Source: Solibacillus sp. FSL W7-1436 (GTDB lineage Bacteria > Bacillota > Bacilli > Bacillales_A > Planococcaceae). Taken from it: 64,000 nt of DNA. The stretch's first letter is position 1. Every line of letters begins with the position of its first letter. Location: the NCBI RefSeq assembly GCF_038007305.1, contig NZ_JBBOWV010000001.1, positions 1,313,501-1,377,500 on the forward strand, in the 5' to 3' direction. Both the position numbers and the translations under genes were made by a program. Positions 40,485-50,930 of the stretch are shown here, piece by piece. A model generated the notes under the pieces. It was not told the DNA's origin and did not search any database. It saw nothing but the letters and a program-made list of their open reading frames with translations.

Positions 40485-41777
40485 TTACAATTGTGCATTT
40501 TCCACCAACTCTAAGTTAGCTTCTACTATTTTACCGTTACGATAAACTTTAATTTTTAATGTATCGCCAATAGATTTTTCATTATATAAATGTTTGCGAA
40601 GCTCAATTGCATTTTCGATCTTTTCGCCATCCATTTCTACAATGACATCGTACTGCTGTAATCCTGCTTTATCCGCAGCAGACCCTCTTACAACTTGGGA
40701 AATGACAACACCATTTGTGACTTCCTCCGGTAATCTCAATGTTTGCTGTTGATAATATGCCGGTACTTCCGTCAGATCGACTAAGGAAATGCCCATTGTT
40801 GGACGTTGAACTTCCCCGTGCTTTTCCAATTGCTCGATGATCGGAATCGCTGAATTGATCGGAATCGCAAATCCTAGGCCCTCAACTGAAGACTGGGCAA
40901 TTTTCATCGAATTTATACCGATTAATTCACCTGCAATATTCACTAAGGCACCACCTGAGTTCCCTGAGTTGATCGCTGCATCCGTCTGTAATACTTCTGT
41001 TGACCAGTCTTCTGCGCCATCTTCATTTAAGTCGACCGGTACGGAGCGGTCTTTCCCCGAAATTACACCTGTTGTTACCGATCCATAAAAGTCTAGGCCA
41101 AGTGGATTCCCTATGGCAATTACCGTTTCACCTTGTTTTAATACATCCGAATCCCCGAAATCTGCTACTGTCTCAATTCCTTCACTTGGTATTGAAAGTA
41201 TTGCCAAGTCTGTCCAAATATCAGAACCGATAAGCTCTGCTTTTACTTTCTCGCCATCATCCAATGTTACCTCAATTTGTTCTGCTCCATCCACAACATG
41301 ATGGTTTGTTACGATAAAGGCAAATTTCCCATCTTTTTTATACACAACGCCCGAACCGCTACCTACCGCTTGAGCTTCTCCCGTGCTTTGGTTCCAAAAG
41401 TTAGGTGCCACATTTTGAATGTTTGTTATCCCAACAACGGCACTCGATACTTTTTCAACCGCATTCGTTACGTCTGTTGTCACTTCTGTTGCAGTTTGAC
41501 TAATCGTTGAGTTTGGAGAATCATTTGTAACCGAGTTTACTTCATTACCACCCGGCAACTGATTTGCCAGCGAAGGAAGCAGGAGCCATAATAATAAAGC
41601 ACCAACGACAACACCACTTAAACCAGATAAAAAATACCCGCCTTTACTGCCGCCTTTTTTTTCTTTTCTATTTTGCCGCTGTTTTTTCTCTTCTTCTTCT
41701 CTTTGTAAACGAGCCTCAAGCTCTGCAATACGATCATTTTGAGTTTCTTTCTTATCGTCTTCAGGATAGTAACCCAT
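40485..41777 (-). CDS. htrC: HtrA-like membrane serine protease with PDZ domain
   Basis: 430 residues from the ATG at 41777 (MGYYPEDDKK), 9 nt behind AAAGG. A Lys/Glu-rich cytoplasmic start is followed by one membrane helix (about 60-80: YFLSGLSGVVVGALLLWLL), a Thr/Ser linker and a trypsin-like domain. The catalytic triad is His in VTNHHVVDGAEQ, Asp in WTDLAILSIP and Ser in INSGNSGGALVN. A C-terminal PDZ domain is PTMGISLVDL to LRKHLYNEK. It degrades misfolded envelope proteins. In B. subtilis the gene at this position (yycK/htrC) lies next to the walRK cluster, as here. Confidence 0.9.
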   Translation of the reverse strand: MGYYPEDDKKETQNDRIAELEARLQREEEEKKQRQNRKEKKGGSKGGYFLSGLSGVVVGALLLWLLLPSLANQLPGGNEVNSVTNDSPNSTISQTATEVTTDVTNAVEKVSSAVVGITNIQNVAPNFWNQSTGEAQAVGSGSGVVYKKDGKFAFIVTNHHVVDGAEQIEVTLDDGEKVKAELIGSDIWTDLAILSIPSEGIETVADFGDSDVLKQGETVIAIGNPLGLDFYGSVTTGVISGKDRSVPVDLNEDGAEDWSTEVLQTDAAINSGNSGGALVNIAGELIGINSMKIAQSSVEGLGFAIPINSAIPIIEQLEKHGEVQRPTMGISLVDLTEVPAYYQQQTLRLPEEVTNGVVISQVVRGSAADKAGLQQYDVIVEMDGEKIENAIELRKHLYNEKSIGDTLKIKVYRNGKIVEANLELVENAQL

Positions 41778-41876
41778 CTTGCTCATCCTTTCTATATTCT
41801 TCTTACTGATAGCATACACATTTAACATTAAAATTAGATGAAAATCACATAAAACCTAATTAAAAATTATCAATAA

Positions 41877-41917
41877 AATAAAAAAGGTATGCTAAAAGCA
41901 GAAACTTTTAACACACC
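41877..41917 (-). terminator. Terminator of the walRK-walJ operon
   Basis: On the minus strand GGTGTGTTAAAAG pairs with CTTTTAGCATACC (one mismatch), followed by TTTTTTATT. It lies between walJ and htrA. Confidence 0.8.
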
Positions 41918-41958
41918 TATCTTTTACCCATATTTACTTCAATTATGCCTTGCAAAAA

Positions 41959-42747
41959 TTATACTGTCACAAGCTTTGTCGGCTCATTTGCATCGGTATC
42001 GTGCAGATGCAAATATTCTCCTGCAATAATGCCGCAAGACTGTAATGTCTGTTCTACGCTCATCCGCGCCAGATCTTTCATATTGTTGTCTTTACTTAAA
42101 TGCGCCAAATAAATCTGCGTAGGTTTTTCTGCTACAACATCAGCCATTGCCACTGCAGCATCCTCATTTGAAACATGTCCTACATCCGATAATATACGGC
42201 GTTTAATACTCCAAGGGTATTTGCCCATTTGAAGCATGCTCACATCATGATTACTTTCAAACACGTAGGCATCGGCTGCTGAGATATATCCTTTCATACG
42301 GTCGCTGACATAGCCTGTATCTGTAATGACAACAAGCTTTCGTCCGTTCTCATAGAATGTATAGAACATCGGTTCAGCAGCATCGTGAGACACCGCAAAT
42401 GATTGAATATCCAGCCCGCCAAACGTTTTTACTGTTTCCATATTAAAATCGAAACATAAATCCGTTGGAATTGTTCCTACTAGTCCATCCATCGCTGTCC
42501 ATGTTTTTGCATTTGCAAAGACAGGAATATTATATTTACGTGCTATTACACCAAGCCCTTTAATATGATCACTATGCTCATGTGTTACTAAAATGCCTGA
42601 TAAATTTTTCATATCACGATCTATATTAGCAAACAGTTGCTCCATTTTCTTTCCGCTTAAGCCTGCATCAATCAAAAATGAATGTTCATCATTTTCTACG
42701 TAGACCGCGTTTCCAGTACTGCCACTTGCTAAAACGCTAAATCGCAT
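41959..42747 (-). CDS. walJ: MBL-fold exonuclease-like protein WalJ (YycJ)
   Basis: 262 residues, with the metallo-beta-lactamase motif [17 protein letters not shown] (H-x-H-x-D-H), further ligands in [13 protein letters not shown] and [11 protein letters not shown], and [10 protein letters not shown] near the end. YycJ/WalJ is the last gene of the walRKHIJ operon in most Bacillales. It is a 5'-3' DNA exonuclease reported in mismatch repair and in linking replication to division. It follows yycI by 12 nt. Confidence 0.92.
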   Translation of the reverse strand: MRFSVLASGSTGNAVYVENDEHSFLIDAGLSGKKMEQLFANIDRDMKNLSGILVTHEHSDHIKGLGVIARKYNIPVFANAKTWTAMDGLVGTIPTDLCFDFNMETVKTFGGLDIQSFAVSHDAAEPMFYTFYENGRKLVVITDTGYVSDRMKGYISAADAYVFESNHDVSMLQMGKYPWSIKRRILSDVGHVSNEDAAVAMADVVAEKPTQIYLAHLSKDNNMKDLARMSVEQTLQSCGIIAGEYLHLHDTDANEPTKLVTV

Positions 42748-42759
42748 TGTTAAAACTCC

Positions 42760-43593
42760 TTACTCTTCCAAATCCTCTGTCTGCTCGACAATTTCGGATA
42801 AGTCATTTTGGATCTCTACAATTCGTCCTTGTACCGCGTTCACAAAATGTATTTCCTCTGTGTCATCAGCCAGCTTTACCCGTACTTCCCATGTTGGTGC
42901 AAATACTTGTGTTTGCGTTAATTGAACGATTGTGGAGTAACCTAGATTCATTTCCGTTATCTGAGAATCCGGTTTTAATAAATTCTTCCCATATAAAATC
43001 TGCAATACTTGTCTTGCAGTTAATAGATTCTGTTCTTTATCTAATTTTTTATGCTCTTCCAGCATTGTTTGCTCATAGGAAACTATGCGGTTGTCATCAT
43101 CCCAATAAAGTTTTACATAACCGCGCACATTATAATACAATGTTACATCGTTTACCTTCTGGAAAAATGTCGCTTCTTTTTTCTCTTCATCGATATCCCA
43201 TAGCACATAGGAATCACCTTCATACACATTATTGTGGACAAAATCAGTATATGAATCTCGGGTATCGGTTTTCTGAGGTTTTACAGGCTTGTCCATCGTC
43301 ACAATCAGCTTATTGTTATTTTCAATCTTTGCACTTTGATTCGTAAAGTATGGCACTTCAGATGGAGAGAAATTTTTAATTTGCCCGGAATAATATGCTG
43401 CACTTTCCTTATTGTTCGGAAGGGCGATATACGTTATATTATCTCCCTTCAAACGTGCTTCAATTTCCATCGTTTCCCCTAAAACTTCTATTTTCTGGCC
43501 TTCTTTATAACTCTCTAGATACTGCGTATATAAAAAGAGATTCAATACGAGAAAAACCCATATAAAAATAGTTTTCGTTCTACTCCAATCCAA
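42760..43593 (-). CDS. yycI: Two-component regulatory protein YycI
   Basis: About 278 residues. The N-terminal membrane anchor is DWSRTKTIFIWVFLVLNLFL, essentially the B. subtilis YycI start (MDW-KTKTIFI). That points to the TTG at 43593 as start, with GGGGGTG just upstream; the ATG at 43599 would add two residues, and a longer reading adds 15. The extracytoplasmic YycH-like domain follows (EVPYFTNQSAKIENNNKL, VRGYVKLYWDDDNRIVSYEQ). YycI joins YycH at the WalK membrane helices and tunes kinase activity. It overlaps yycH. Confidence 0.88.
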   Translation of the reverse strand: MDWSRTKTIFIWVFLVLNLFLYTQYLESYKEGQKIEVLGETMEIEARLKGDNITYIALPNNKESAAYYSGQIKNFSPSEVPYFTNQSAKIENNNKLIVTMDKPVKPQKTDTRDSYTDFVHNNVYEGDSYVLWDIDEEKKEATFFQKVNDVTLYYNVRGYVKLYWDDDNRIVSYEQTMLEEHKKLDKEQNLLTARQVLQILYGKNLLKPDSQITEMNLGYSTIVQLTQTQVFAPTWEVRVKLADDTEEIHFVNAVQGRIVEIQNDLSEIVEQTEDLEE

Positions 43594-44911
43594 CTTCATC
43601 ACCCCCTGCTTCTTCGGGTGAAAGGTCTGTCCATACATTGTTTGTTACGGCAAACCATCTTGGCTCCAATACGATTACGTCTGTATCTTCCTCAGTTTTT
43701 TCCTGCGTTAACTTGTACCCGACAAGGATTTCCTCTGTTTCTTCAAATAATTTTTTATTTTTTAAACGAAGGGATTCAACTACTTGTTCTCCTGATTCAA
43801 GCTCTCTCTGTACTATTTGGAAAACTGTTCCGATTGAATAGTAAGGACGGCGGTAACGGAAAATGCGGTTTTCACCCCAAGTAGTTACGAGACGTGTTGT
43901 CGTAACATTACTGTGAACAGGTAAACCCTGTACAAATAGCTGGTATTCTGTACTGTGCCTTCCAATGTTCATTGAAGACAAGCGGTAATCCATTGTAAAC
44001 CCGCCATGGTCATTTACAAAATTATAGCTGTCTATCAATAATGTCGTGGAAGACATCGGTGCAATACTTTCTGCAGTCGGGTATACATAATTTATAATTC
44101 GATTTTGACTGTCTACTGTCATTAACGATGTCCCATCAGTAAACCGTTCGGATTGAGAACTTTCAATATTCCGTTGTACGATATTTAATTCGGTGAAGAG
44201 AATTCTTTTAAATAAGTCCGGTTGAATCTCTTCATTTAAATACATATACCTTGCTGATTTTATAGGATCTTTGGGCACATATAAAGAGCGTAAAGCATCC
44301 CGTTCAACCTCAACATACTGGCTATAATCATTTGCCGGTTCAATTATCTTCTTCGTGAAATAATCTTTATCCGGTACACCCGCGTATGCTCTATATAATA
44401 ATCGCTTTTCTGTGTTCAGGAAAAGCAACTGTAACTGACTGCTTTTCTCTACATTTGACCAGTCTATGATAAGACGTGTAAAGCTTGCATCTGGTATTTC
44501 ATAATCATTAAGTGACAAAAGATTAGAGAAAACACGCATTGGAATTTCTTCACTATAAAACATTGTTATACGATTATTTTTACGCAGTATTTCGTTCATT
44601 TTACTGTCTGAAAGGTCAACGTTAATTAAATCCATCTCGTACACTTGCCATAAGCTTAAGTGACTGTACAAATCTTCTAAAGGTTTTAAAGAGACTGTCC
44701 CGTAAAATTGCTCATTTTGACGATATAACAATCTGTACGGTTTTATTACTTCCTGTATGCCCTTCGGTTTGCCGACAAGTACTTCCTCAATCTGGGTCTC
44801 CTTTACCGTTTCATATTCCGGTTTGTAATTCCAAATAAGAAGTGTGAACACAATGCTGAGTAAAACGAGGAATGCTAATAAAAGAGATTTTATCTGTTCA
44901 ACATATTTCAT
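43580..44911 (-). CDS. yycH: Two-component regulatory protein YycH
   Basis: 443 residues from the ATG at 44911, 7 nt behind GGGGG and overlapping the walK stop by 4 nt (ATGA). A single N-terminal membrane helix (YVEQIKSLLLAFLVLLSIVF) is followed by the extracytoplasmic YycH domains, including YRLLYRQNEQFYGTVSLKPL and PYYSIGTVFQIVQRELESGE. YycH and YycI form a complex with WalK that restrains or adjusts the kinase. Identification rests on position and on the general family pattern. Confidence 0.9.
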   Translation of the reverse strand: MKYVEQIKSLLLAFLVLLSIVFTLLIWNYKPEYETVKETQIEEVLVGKPKGIQEVIKPYRLLYRQNEQFYGTVSLKPLEDLYSHLSLWQVYEMDLINVDLSDSKMNEILRKNNRITMFYSEEIPMRVFSNLLSLNDYEIPDASFTRLIIDWSNVEKSSQLQLLFLNTEKRLLYRAYAGVPDKDYFTKKIIEPANDYSQYVEVERDALRSLYVPKDPIKSARYMYLNEEIQPDLFKRILFTELNIVQRNIESSQSERFTDGTSLMTVDSQNRIINYVYPTAESIAPMSSTTLLIDSYNFVNDHGGFTMDYRLSSMNIGRHSTEYQLFVQGLPVHSNVTTTRLVTTWGENRIFRYRRPYYSIGTVFQIVQRELESGEQVVESLRLKNKKLFEETEEILVGYKLTQEKTEEDTDVIVLEPRWFAVTNNVWTDLSPEEAGGDEVGLE

Positions 44912-46743
44912 TCCCAATCCCCCGCTTCATCCAATTCATATGGCAATGTGAAGAATATCGTAGTACCCTGGCCTTCCTCACTTTCTGCCCAAATTTTCCC
45001 GCCGTGTGCTTCAATCATTTCACGAGCAATTGCAAGACCTAAACCTGTTCCGCCCATCGACCTTGCTCTTGCCCGGTCTACACGATAAAAGCGATCGAAA
45101 ATTCGCGTCACATTTTCTTTCGGAATTCCCATACCATCATCTGAAATCATAACGCGAAGCATATTATCGTGAACGGTAAATCCAAATCGAATATTGCCGC
45201 CGTCAGGAGAATATTTCAAAGCATTTGAAATGATATTATCTATTACCTGTGTCAGCTTATCCGTATCAATATCTACAAAATAGCTCTTTTCTGGAATTAA
45301 TCGGATAAACTCGACATTCTGTGATTTCGACATTTCAAATCGGTCGATAATTTGCATGAAAAACTTGTTAAATTCTATAAACTCCAGATTCAGTTCATAC
45401 TCCTGGCTGTCCATTTTAGACAATTGCAGCAAATCATTTACAAGGCGAATCATACGCTCTGTTTCAGTTTGTGTGACGTTTAAAAATGTCGGCGCTATAT
45501 TTTCATCTTTCCATGCACCTTCTGCAAGCGCTTCTAAATAGCTGCGCATCGTCGTTAAAGGCGTACGCAATTCATGGGAAACATTCGCAACAAATTCACG
45601 ACGTTCCATATCAATTTTTTCCTGTTCGGTAATATCATGCAATACTGTAATCAGACCATTTACAAAACCTGTTTCCTTTTGAATTACGGAAAAATTTGCT
45701 CGTAACACATATGGCGCATCATTCATACTAAAATCAAGATTCACAGGATCTTTCATATGAATCAAGTCTTCAAAACTATACTCCTGGTCCAAGCGCAATA
45801 CCGATGCAATCGGACGGTTTAAAGTTGTTTCACGTGAATCATGAAGCAATTCCAAAGCCGGATCATTAATCAGAATAATTTTTCCTTTACGGTCTGTTGC
45901 AATTACACCATCTGTCATATTACTAAGTACACTTGCCAGTTTCCGGCGTTCTGCTTCTGTCGTGGATTGTGCTTCCTGCAGACGATTAGTCAGATGGTTG
46001 AAAGCAATGGCTAACTGACCGATTTCATCTGTTCCGTATACACGCACTTTCCTTGCATAATTTCCTTTTGACATTGCCTGCGCCTGTTTCCGCATATCGG
46101 AAATGGGACGAGTAATGGTTCGCGCAACCAAAATTCCTAATATAATTGTAATAGCAAGCGACACTGCAATACCTGCTGCAAAAATCCGGTTAATTTCATT
46201 TAGTTGCTCGTATACCTTTTCAATATTCGATTGAACGTAAATGACACCTTTTAAATCCTCTTTAAGCCCTACGTTATCCATAATAGGAACAGCCATTATC
46301 CATATACGCTCGCCTGTATCCCGATCCAATGAAATCTTATCCAACAGAGTTTCGGAAGACACGGCCCGTTGGATAATTTCTTCATTTATACGCTGACCTA
46401 CAATTGCCTGGTCATCGTCGGAAGTAGCCAATATACGATCCTGATGGTCCACAACATAGATTTTGTTAATATCTTCTGTAGAAAATCCCTCCAAAATCGT
46501 TTTTAAACTATCTCCTAAAGAGGGAGGGGTATTTTCATCGCGTATTTTTATCATTTCTTCACGCACACTATAATGCACAAGCTCTATTCTTTGGCGAATC
46601 GAATCTTGGAAATTCGTTTTTAAATTCGTCTCCAGCTGCTTTGAAAAATATATACCTATAATTTGAAGCGCAATAATAATTAATAGGACATAAATCAATA
46701 CAAGCTTTACATGGATGGACTTAAAAAAGCTCACTTTTTGCAT
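44908..46743 (-). CDS. walK: Cell-wall sensor histidine kinase WalK
   Basis: 611 residues, full length. TM1 (about 12-32), an extracytoplasmic Cache-like domain (about 33-185), TM2 (about 187-207), HAMP (about 208-260), a cytoplasmic PAS domain (about 265-380), HisKA with FVANVSHELRTPLTTMRSYL (His390) and HATPase_c (NALKYSPDGG, DDGMGIPKE, GTGLGLAIARE) are all visible. WalK phosphorylates WalR to match autolysin production to wall growth and is usually essential. It follows walR by 5 nt. Confidence 0.96.
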   Translation of the reverse strand: MQKVSFFKSIHVKLVLIYVLLIIIALQIIGIYFSKQLETNLKTNFQDSIRQRIELVHYSVREEMIKIRDENTPPSLGDSLKTILEGFSTEDINKIYVVDHQDRILATSDDDQAIVGQRINEEIIQRAVSSETLLDKISLDRDTGERIWIMAVPIMDNVGLKEDLKGVIYVQSNIEKVYEQLNEINRIFAAGIAVSLAITIILGILVARTITRPISDMRKQAQAMSKGNYARKVRVYGTDEIGQLAIAFNHLTNRLQEAQSTTEAERRKLASVLSNMTDGVIATDRKGKIILINDPALELLHDSRETTLNRPIASVLRLDQEYSFEDLIHMKDPVNLDFSMNDAPYVLRANFSVIQKETGFVNGLITVLHDITEQEKIDMERREFVANVSHELRTPLTTMRSYLEALAEGAWKDENIAPTFLNVTQTETERMIRLVNDLLQLSKMDSQEYELNLEFIEFNKFFMQIIDRFEMSKSQNVEFIRLIPEKSYFVDIDTDKLTQVIDNIISNALKYSPDGGNIRFGFTVHDNMLRVMISDDGMGIPKENVTRIFDRFYRVDRARARSMGGTGLGLAIAREMIEAHGGKIWAESEEGQGTTIFFTLPYELDEAGDWE

Positions 46744-46748
46744 GTATT

Positions 46749-47462
46749 TTACTCCTGTTCAGGGTTTCGTAAGTAATAGCCGACTCCTCGTCTTGTAACA
46801 ATCCATAAAGGATGACTTGGATTATCTTCAATTTTTTCGCGTAAACGGCGGATTGTTACGTCCACTGTCCGTACATCACCGAAATAATCATAGCCCCATA
46901 CTGTTTGCAGCAGATGCTCACGTGTCATAACTTGACCAATATGTTTTGCCAAATAGTGCAGTAATTCAAATTCACGGTGGGTTAATTCAATTGAATCGTC
47001 ACGCTTTAATACTAAGTAGGCATCTGGCTGAATCGTTAAAGAGCCCACTACAATATCATTCGTTTCCGCTTGTGCCTCCTCTATTTGAGCAGGAACATTT
47101 AATCGGCGCATATTCGCTTTTACACGGGCGATTAATTCACGTGTACTGAACGGCTTTGTTACATAATCGTCAGCACCCATTTCCAATCCGAGTACTTTAT
47201 CAATTTCCGAGCCTTTTGCCGTTAGCATTATAATTGGGAAATCATATTTTTTACGGACTTCACGACATACTTCCATGCCGTCACGTTTAGGTAGCATAAT
47301 GTCCAGCAACATTAAATCCGGCTGTTCCTCTTCTACTCTTTGAAGCGCTTCGTCCCCATCGTAGGCACAAATAACGCGATAACCTTCTTTTATTAAATTA
47401 AACTGCAGAATGTCTGCAATTGGTTTTTCATCATCCACAACTAATATCGTTTTATCCATCAT
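46749..47462 (-). CDS. walR: Essential response regulator WalR
   Basis: 237 residues (ATG at 47462 or the next codon at 47459, ribosome site GAGG). The receiver has [15 protein letters not shown], the phosphorylation site Asp53/54 in [14 protein letters not shown] and [15 protein letters not shown]. The winged helix has [20 protein letters not shown] and [20 protein letters not shown], nearly identical to Bacillus WalR. It binds TGTWAH-N5-TGTWAH repeats upstream of wall hydrolase genes. First gene of the operon walR-walK-yycH-yycI-walJ. Confidence 0.96.
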   Translation of the reverse strand: MMDKTILVVDDEKPIADILQFNLIKEGYRVICAYDGDEALQRVEEEQPDLMLLDIMLPKRDGMEVCREVRKKYDFPIIMLTAKGSEIDKVLGLEMGADDYVTKPFSTRELIARVKANMRRLNVPAQIEEAQAETNDIVVGSLTIQPDAYLVLKRDDSIELTHREFELLHYLAKHIGQVMTREHLLQTVWGYDYFGDVRTVDVTIRRLREKIEDNPSHPLWIVTRRGVGYYLRNPEQE

Positions 47463-47657
47463 AAAATTCCTCTTTTCTCATAAATTCTATATATATTATG
47501 AAAGGTTATCTTTATTTTTACTATAACTACTCTATCATGCTTTGCCATTTGGTGCATTATACAGCTATATTGCTATGATTATTTTCCGGGAAATATTCCA
47601 CCCATTTAAGAATATTTTTTGAAATTTTCCCATCCACATAACTTGAAGACCATATTA

Positions 47658-47691
47658 TAGAAAAAGCAGCCCAATTCTGTCTTGGACTGCT
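47658..47691 (-). terminator. Terminator of the M23 peptidase gene
   Basis: AGCAGCCCAA / TTGGACTGCT with one mismatch and a 7-nt loop, followed by TTTTTC on the minus strand, directly after the stop codon. Confidence 0.82.
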
Positions 47692-47696
47692 AAAAA

Positions 47697-49166
47697 TTAT
47701 TTTAAATATGATAACGGATTTACTTCTTTACCGTTTTTATGAACTTCAAAATGTAAATGTGTTCCAGTTGATCGTCCTGTTGAACCCATTTGTCCTAAAG
47801 CGGAGCCTTGTTCCACAATTTGTCCAACTTTTACATCAATACGAGATAAATGAGCATATAACGTTTCAAAACCGTTTTTATGGTTAATCACTACATAATT
47901 TCCATATGTTGAATGCTTGCCTGCAGTTTTGACGATGCCGTTGTCCGCTGCTTTTATCGTATAATTTGATGGGCGGGCAATATCAATTCCGTAGTGATAA
48001 CGTCCCCAACGCTCTCCCATGTTACTTGATATATAGCCTCCCACTGCCGGCCAAGCAAAAGTTCCTGTTCCAACAGAAGGGATTACTTTCGTTCCGACAA
48101 CTACAATACGGTTTTCAGGCTCTGATACTACATTTGCCTCTGACTGTATTCTTTCCGTACGGACACCATTCTCTTCGGTAATTAAATATGAAACTTCTTT
48201 CTTGCCCTTTTCGCCTTCCTGCTTAACTACTTTTTTACCTTTAAGCATTGTTGCATCTTCTTTGACAACTTTCGCAAAGTCGATTTCCTCTACTTTTTTC
48301 TTTTCATAAACAGCCTTTACTGTAACAAATGGTTTTTGTACAGTTACATTGACTTGTTCACCAATTTGCAGGACAGTATCTGCTTTAAGCGTAGGATTGA
48401 TCTTTAATAATTCAGCAGTTGATAAATCATGTGCTTTTGCAATAGAACCTAACACATCTCCTGCTTTTACAGTATATACTTCTTGCTCCAATGCTCCTGT
48501 TTGTAACAGTTGTACCGCTTGTTTAGCAGAAACAATATTTGCCGGCTCGGCCAACACTTCATCTCCTGTAATCGGAGTAGATAATGTAAGATCTACCAGA
48601 CGTGTTTCATCCTTTTGTAATTCGGGTACAGAATCTTTAGATGCATTGTTTTGCAATTCTTTTAAATCATTTTGTGTCACAAATTGAAGCTTTAATCCGT
48701 CAATTACAGCTTCAAACTCTTCTCTATCCTTCACTGATGCAACGACTGTTTCTCCCACTTTTAGTGAGTAGGCTTTTGCCTGAACAGTAATTGCCTCATG
48801 AAGGTTTTTTAATGTCTGCTCTTCATTAGCATCGACTGTAAATACTTGCTCTGGGATAAGTGAGATATCAGCGCCTGCGTCAATTGTTAAATCTTCATAT
48901 TGTTCGCTTGCCTCTTGCTCTTTTTGTTCGATAACCTCATTTACTGTTGCTTCATCTGCAACACTACCTACGTATGTATCAGATACATAAACGTGGAAAA
49001 CTTTAGCGAATTTTTCTTTATCTGTTTCATTCGCGAAACCTATATTGAATGTCACGGTAGAAGCAAGTAAGGCAAATAATGCAGCCATTTTAAGTTTTCT
49101 ATTATGACGATTCATTAGACTTAGATTTGATTTTTTTAAGTCTAACTTGTTTCCTTTTGAACTCAT
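47697..49166 (-). CDS. Secreted G5/LysM/M23 peptidoglycan peptidase
   Basis: 489 residues from the ATG at 49166, 6 nt behind AAAGGAG. A basic N-terminus and signal helix (KMAALFALLASTVTFNIGFA) are followed by a region of unknown fold (about 40-230), a LysM domain (about 235-285: YTVKAGDVLGSIAKAHDLST), a G5 domain (about 290-365) and a C-terminal M23 lysostaphin-type peptidase. The peptidase has its zinc ligands: YHYGIDIARP (His, Asp) and GTHLHFEVHKNG (His-x-His). It would cut peptide crosslinks in the wall. Its neighbour walRK controls such hydrolases, and a near-consensus WalR box lies 130 nt upstream. Confidence 0.9.
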   Translation of the reverse strand: MSSKGNKLDLKKSNLSLMNRHNRKLKMAALFALLASTVTFNIGFANETDKEKFAKVFHVYVSDTYVGSVADEATVNEVIEQKEQEASEQYEDLTIDAGADISLIPEQVFTVDANEEQTLKNLHEAITVQAKAYSLKVGETVVASVKDREEFEAVIDGLKLQFVTQNDLKELQNNASKDSVPELQKDETRLVDLTLSTPITGDEVLAEPANIVSAKQAVQLLQTGALEQEVYTVKAGDVLGSIAKAHDLSTAELLKINPTLKADTVLQIGEQVNVTVQKPFVTVKAVYEKKKVEEIDFAKVVKEDATMLKGKKVVKQEGEKGKKEVSYLITEENGVRTERIQSEANVVSEPENRIVVVGTKVIPSVGTGTFAWPAVGGYISSNMGERWGRYHYGIDIARPSNYTIKAADNGIVKTAGKHSTYGNYVVINHKNGFETLYAHLSRIDVKVGQIVEQGSALGQMGSTGRSTGTHLHFEVHKNGKEVNPLSYLK

Positions 49167-49297
49167 GATAAAGCTCCTTTCAACTAGATCTGTTCTATAA
49201 AAATGATGTATTTTCATTAAAATAACTAGCGGTGACTAAAAACACACTTTGCTAATGTAGCATATTTCACATTTCAAATGAACCGTTCCAGTCTTTT

Positions 49298-49314
49298 TGT
49301 AATGTAAATGTATT
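49298..49314 (+). promoter_or_regulatory. Candidate WalR box upstream of the M23 peptidase
   Basis: TGTAAT-N5-TGTATT against the WalR consensus TGTWAH-N5-TGTWAH, one mismatch in the second half, upstream of the peptidase gene. Orientation is opposite to the gene, so its role is uncertain. Confidence 0.35.
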
Positions 49315-49398
49315 ATTTTCTAAAAGAATGTTACATTTTTAGTAGGTAAAATAGTACATACCCCCACTTTATATCCATTTATAGTTTTTCTTACTAAT

Positions 49399-49438
49399 AA
49401 AAAAAGCGTATTAAAAGCCGGATAGACTTTTAATACAC
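49399..49438 (-). terminator. Terminator of purA
   Basis: GCGTATTAAAAG / CTTTTAATACAC with one mismatch and a 9-nt loop, followed by TTTTTTTATT on the minus strand. Confidence 0.85.
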
Positions 49439-49455
49439 TCCATTAATTCAAATCA

Positions 49456-50742
49456 TTATTTCCAAATTTCATTTACAATATTTGTTTGCTCGCGTGAAGG
49501 ACCAACTGAGAACGTCATCAATGAAATACCTGTAAGCTCAACAATACGCTGTACGTAATTTTTCGCATTTTCAGGTAGGTCATCAAATGCCCGAACGTTT
49601 GTTATATCTTCTGACCAACCTGGCAGTTCTTCATAGACTGGTTTACATTGTTCAATGATTTCCAGGTTTGCCGGGTATTCTGTAATTTGTTCGCCGTTAT
49701 ATTCATACGCTGTACAAATTTTAACTGTTTCAAGGCCTGATAATACATCTATAGAGTTTAAAGCCAGATCTGTTATCCCCGAAACTCGGCGCGAATGACG
49801 AACGACAACCGAGTCAAACCATCCAACACGACGCGGGCGACCTGTTGTTGTACCATATTCACGGCCTACTTCACGAATTTGCTGGCCAATTTCATCATGA
49901 AGCTCAGATGGGAATGGGCCATCACCAACACGGGATGTATATGCTTTACATACACCAACAACACGTTCTACAGCTGTTGGACCTACACCTGATCCGATTG
50001 CTGTACCGCCTGCCACTGGATTTGAAGATGTTACATATGGATAAGTACCCTGATCGACATCAAGCATAATTCCTTGCGCACCCTCAAACAGCACTTTACC
50101 GCCTTCATCAATAACATCATTCAGTACTTTTGATGTATCCGTTACATATTGGGCAATTTCTTGACCATATGCGTAGTATTCCTCGAAAATATCATCATAT
50201 TGTAAGCCTTCTACTTCATAAAACTTCGTAAATAAACGATTTTTTAATATTAGATTTGCACGTAATTTTTTTTCAAATGTTTCTTTATCTAAAAGATCTG
50301 CTACACGGATTCCGATTCGCGCAACTTTATCTTGGTAGCATGGACCAATACCTTTTGCTGTTGTTCCTATTTTTTCATCACCACGTGACTCTTCCTCTAC
50401 GATATCCTGATAAATATGATATGGCAAAATAACATGTGCACGGTTGGAAATTCTTAAATTGGAAGTATCAATTCCTCTAGCTTGCAGTCCTTTTAATTCC
50501 GTTACAATTGACTTTGGATTAAGAACTACACCATTTCCTATAACCGAAAGTTTATCCGGATAAAAAATTCCTGAAGGGATTAAATGCAATTTATATGTCT
50601 CTTCACCAATTTTAATTGTATGTCCCGCGTTATCTCCACCAGCATAACGTGCGATTGCATCTGCTCTTTTTGAAAGGAAATCCGTAATTTTACCTTTTCC
50701 TTCATCTCCCCATTGCGTACCTACTACAACTACAGCTGTCAT
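49456..50742 (-). CDS. purA: Adenylosuccinate synthetase
   Basis: 428 residues, normal length. The P-loop [22 protein letters not shown]-site sequences [12 protein letters not shown] and [17 protein letters not shown], and [14 protein letters not shown] are all present. It uses GTP to join aspartate to IMP in the first step committed to AMP. Its position between dnaB and the wal region is the standard Bacillales order. A GGAGGTG ribosome site precedes the ATG. The usual PurR boxes could not be placed with confidence in the 135-nt leader. Confidence 0.97.
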   Translation of the reverse strand: MTAVVVVGTQWGDEGKGKITDFLSKRADAIARYAGGDNAGHTIKIGEETYKLHLIPSGIFYPDKLSVIGNGVVLNPKSIVTELKGLQARGIDTSNLRISNRAHVILPYHIYQDIVEEESRGDEKIGTTAKGIGPCYQDKVARIGIRVADLLDKETFEKKLRANLILKNRLFTKFYEVEGLQYDDIFEEYYAYGQEIAQYVTDTSKVLNDVIDEGGKVLFEGAQGIMLDVDQGTYPYVTSSNPVAGGTAIGSGVGPTAVERVVGVCKAYTSRVGDGPFPSELHDEIGQQIREVGREYGTTTGRPRRVGWFDSVVVRHSRRVSGITDLALNSIDVLSGLETVKICTAYEYNGEQITEYPANLEIIEQCKPVYEELPGWSEDITNVRAFDDLPENAKNYVQRIVELTGISLMTFSVGPSREQTNIVNEIWK

Positions 50743-50879
50743 CTATATGCACCTCCGACGAATGATTCACCTAATGATTATGTATTAAGTATTTCATTCT
50801 TTTTCATAAGAATTTACCTTTTAATTCCTTAATGATGAAACATGAACATTTTATCAATTTCAAATCCTAAATGTCAACA

Positions 50880-50925
50880 AAAAACACGAACATCCACATT
50901 TAACTAATGTGTAATGTTCGTGTTT
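50880..50925 (-). terminator. Terminator of the dnaB operon
   Basis: AAACACGAACAT / ATGTTCGTGTTT with further inner pairing CACAT / ATGTG, followed by TTTTTTGTTG on the minus strand, immediately after the dnaB stop. Confidence 0.88.
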
Positions 50926-50930
50926 AAGTA

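Noticed and set aside
50743-50879. PurR boxes or a purine riboswitch upstream of purA
   Set aside because: CCGACGAATGATTC only loosely resembles a PurR box and no riboswitch core was found.
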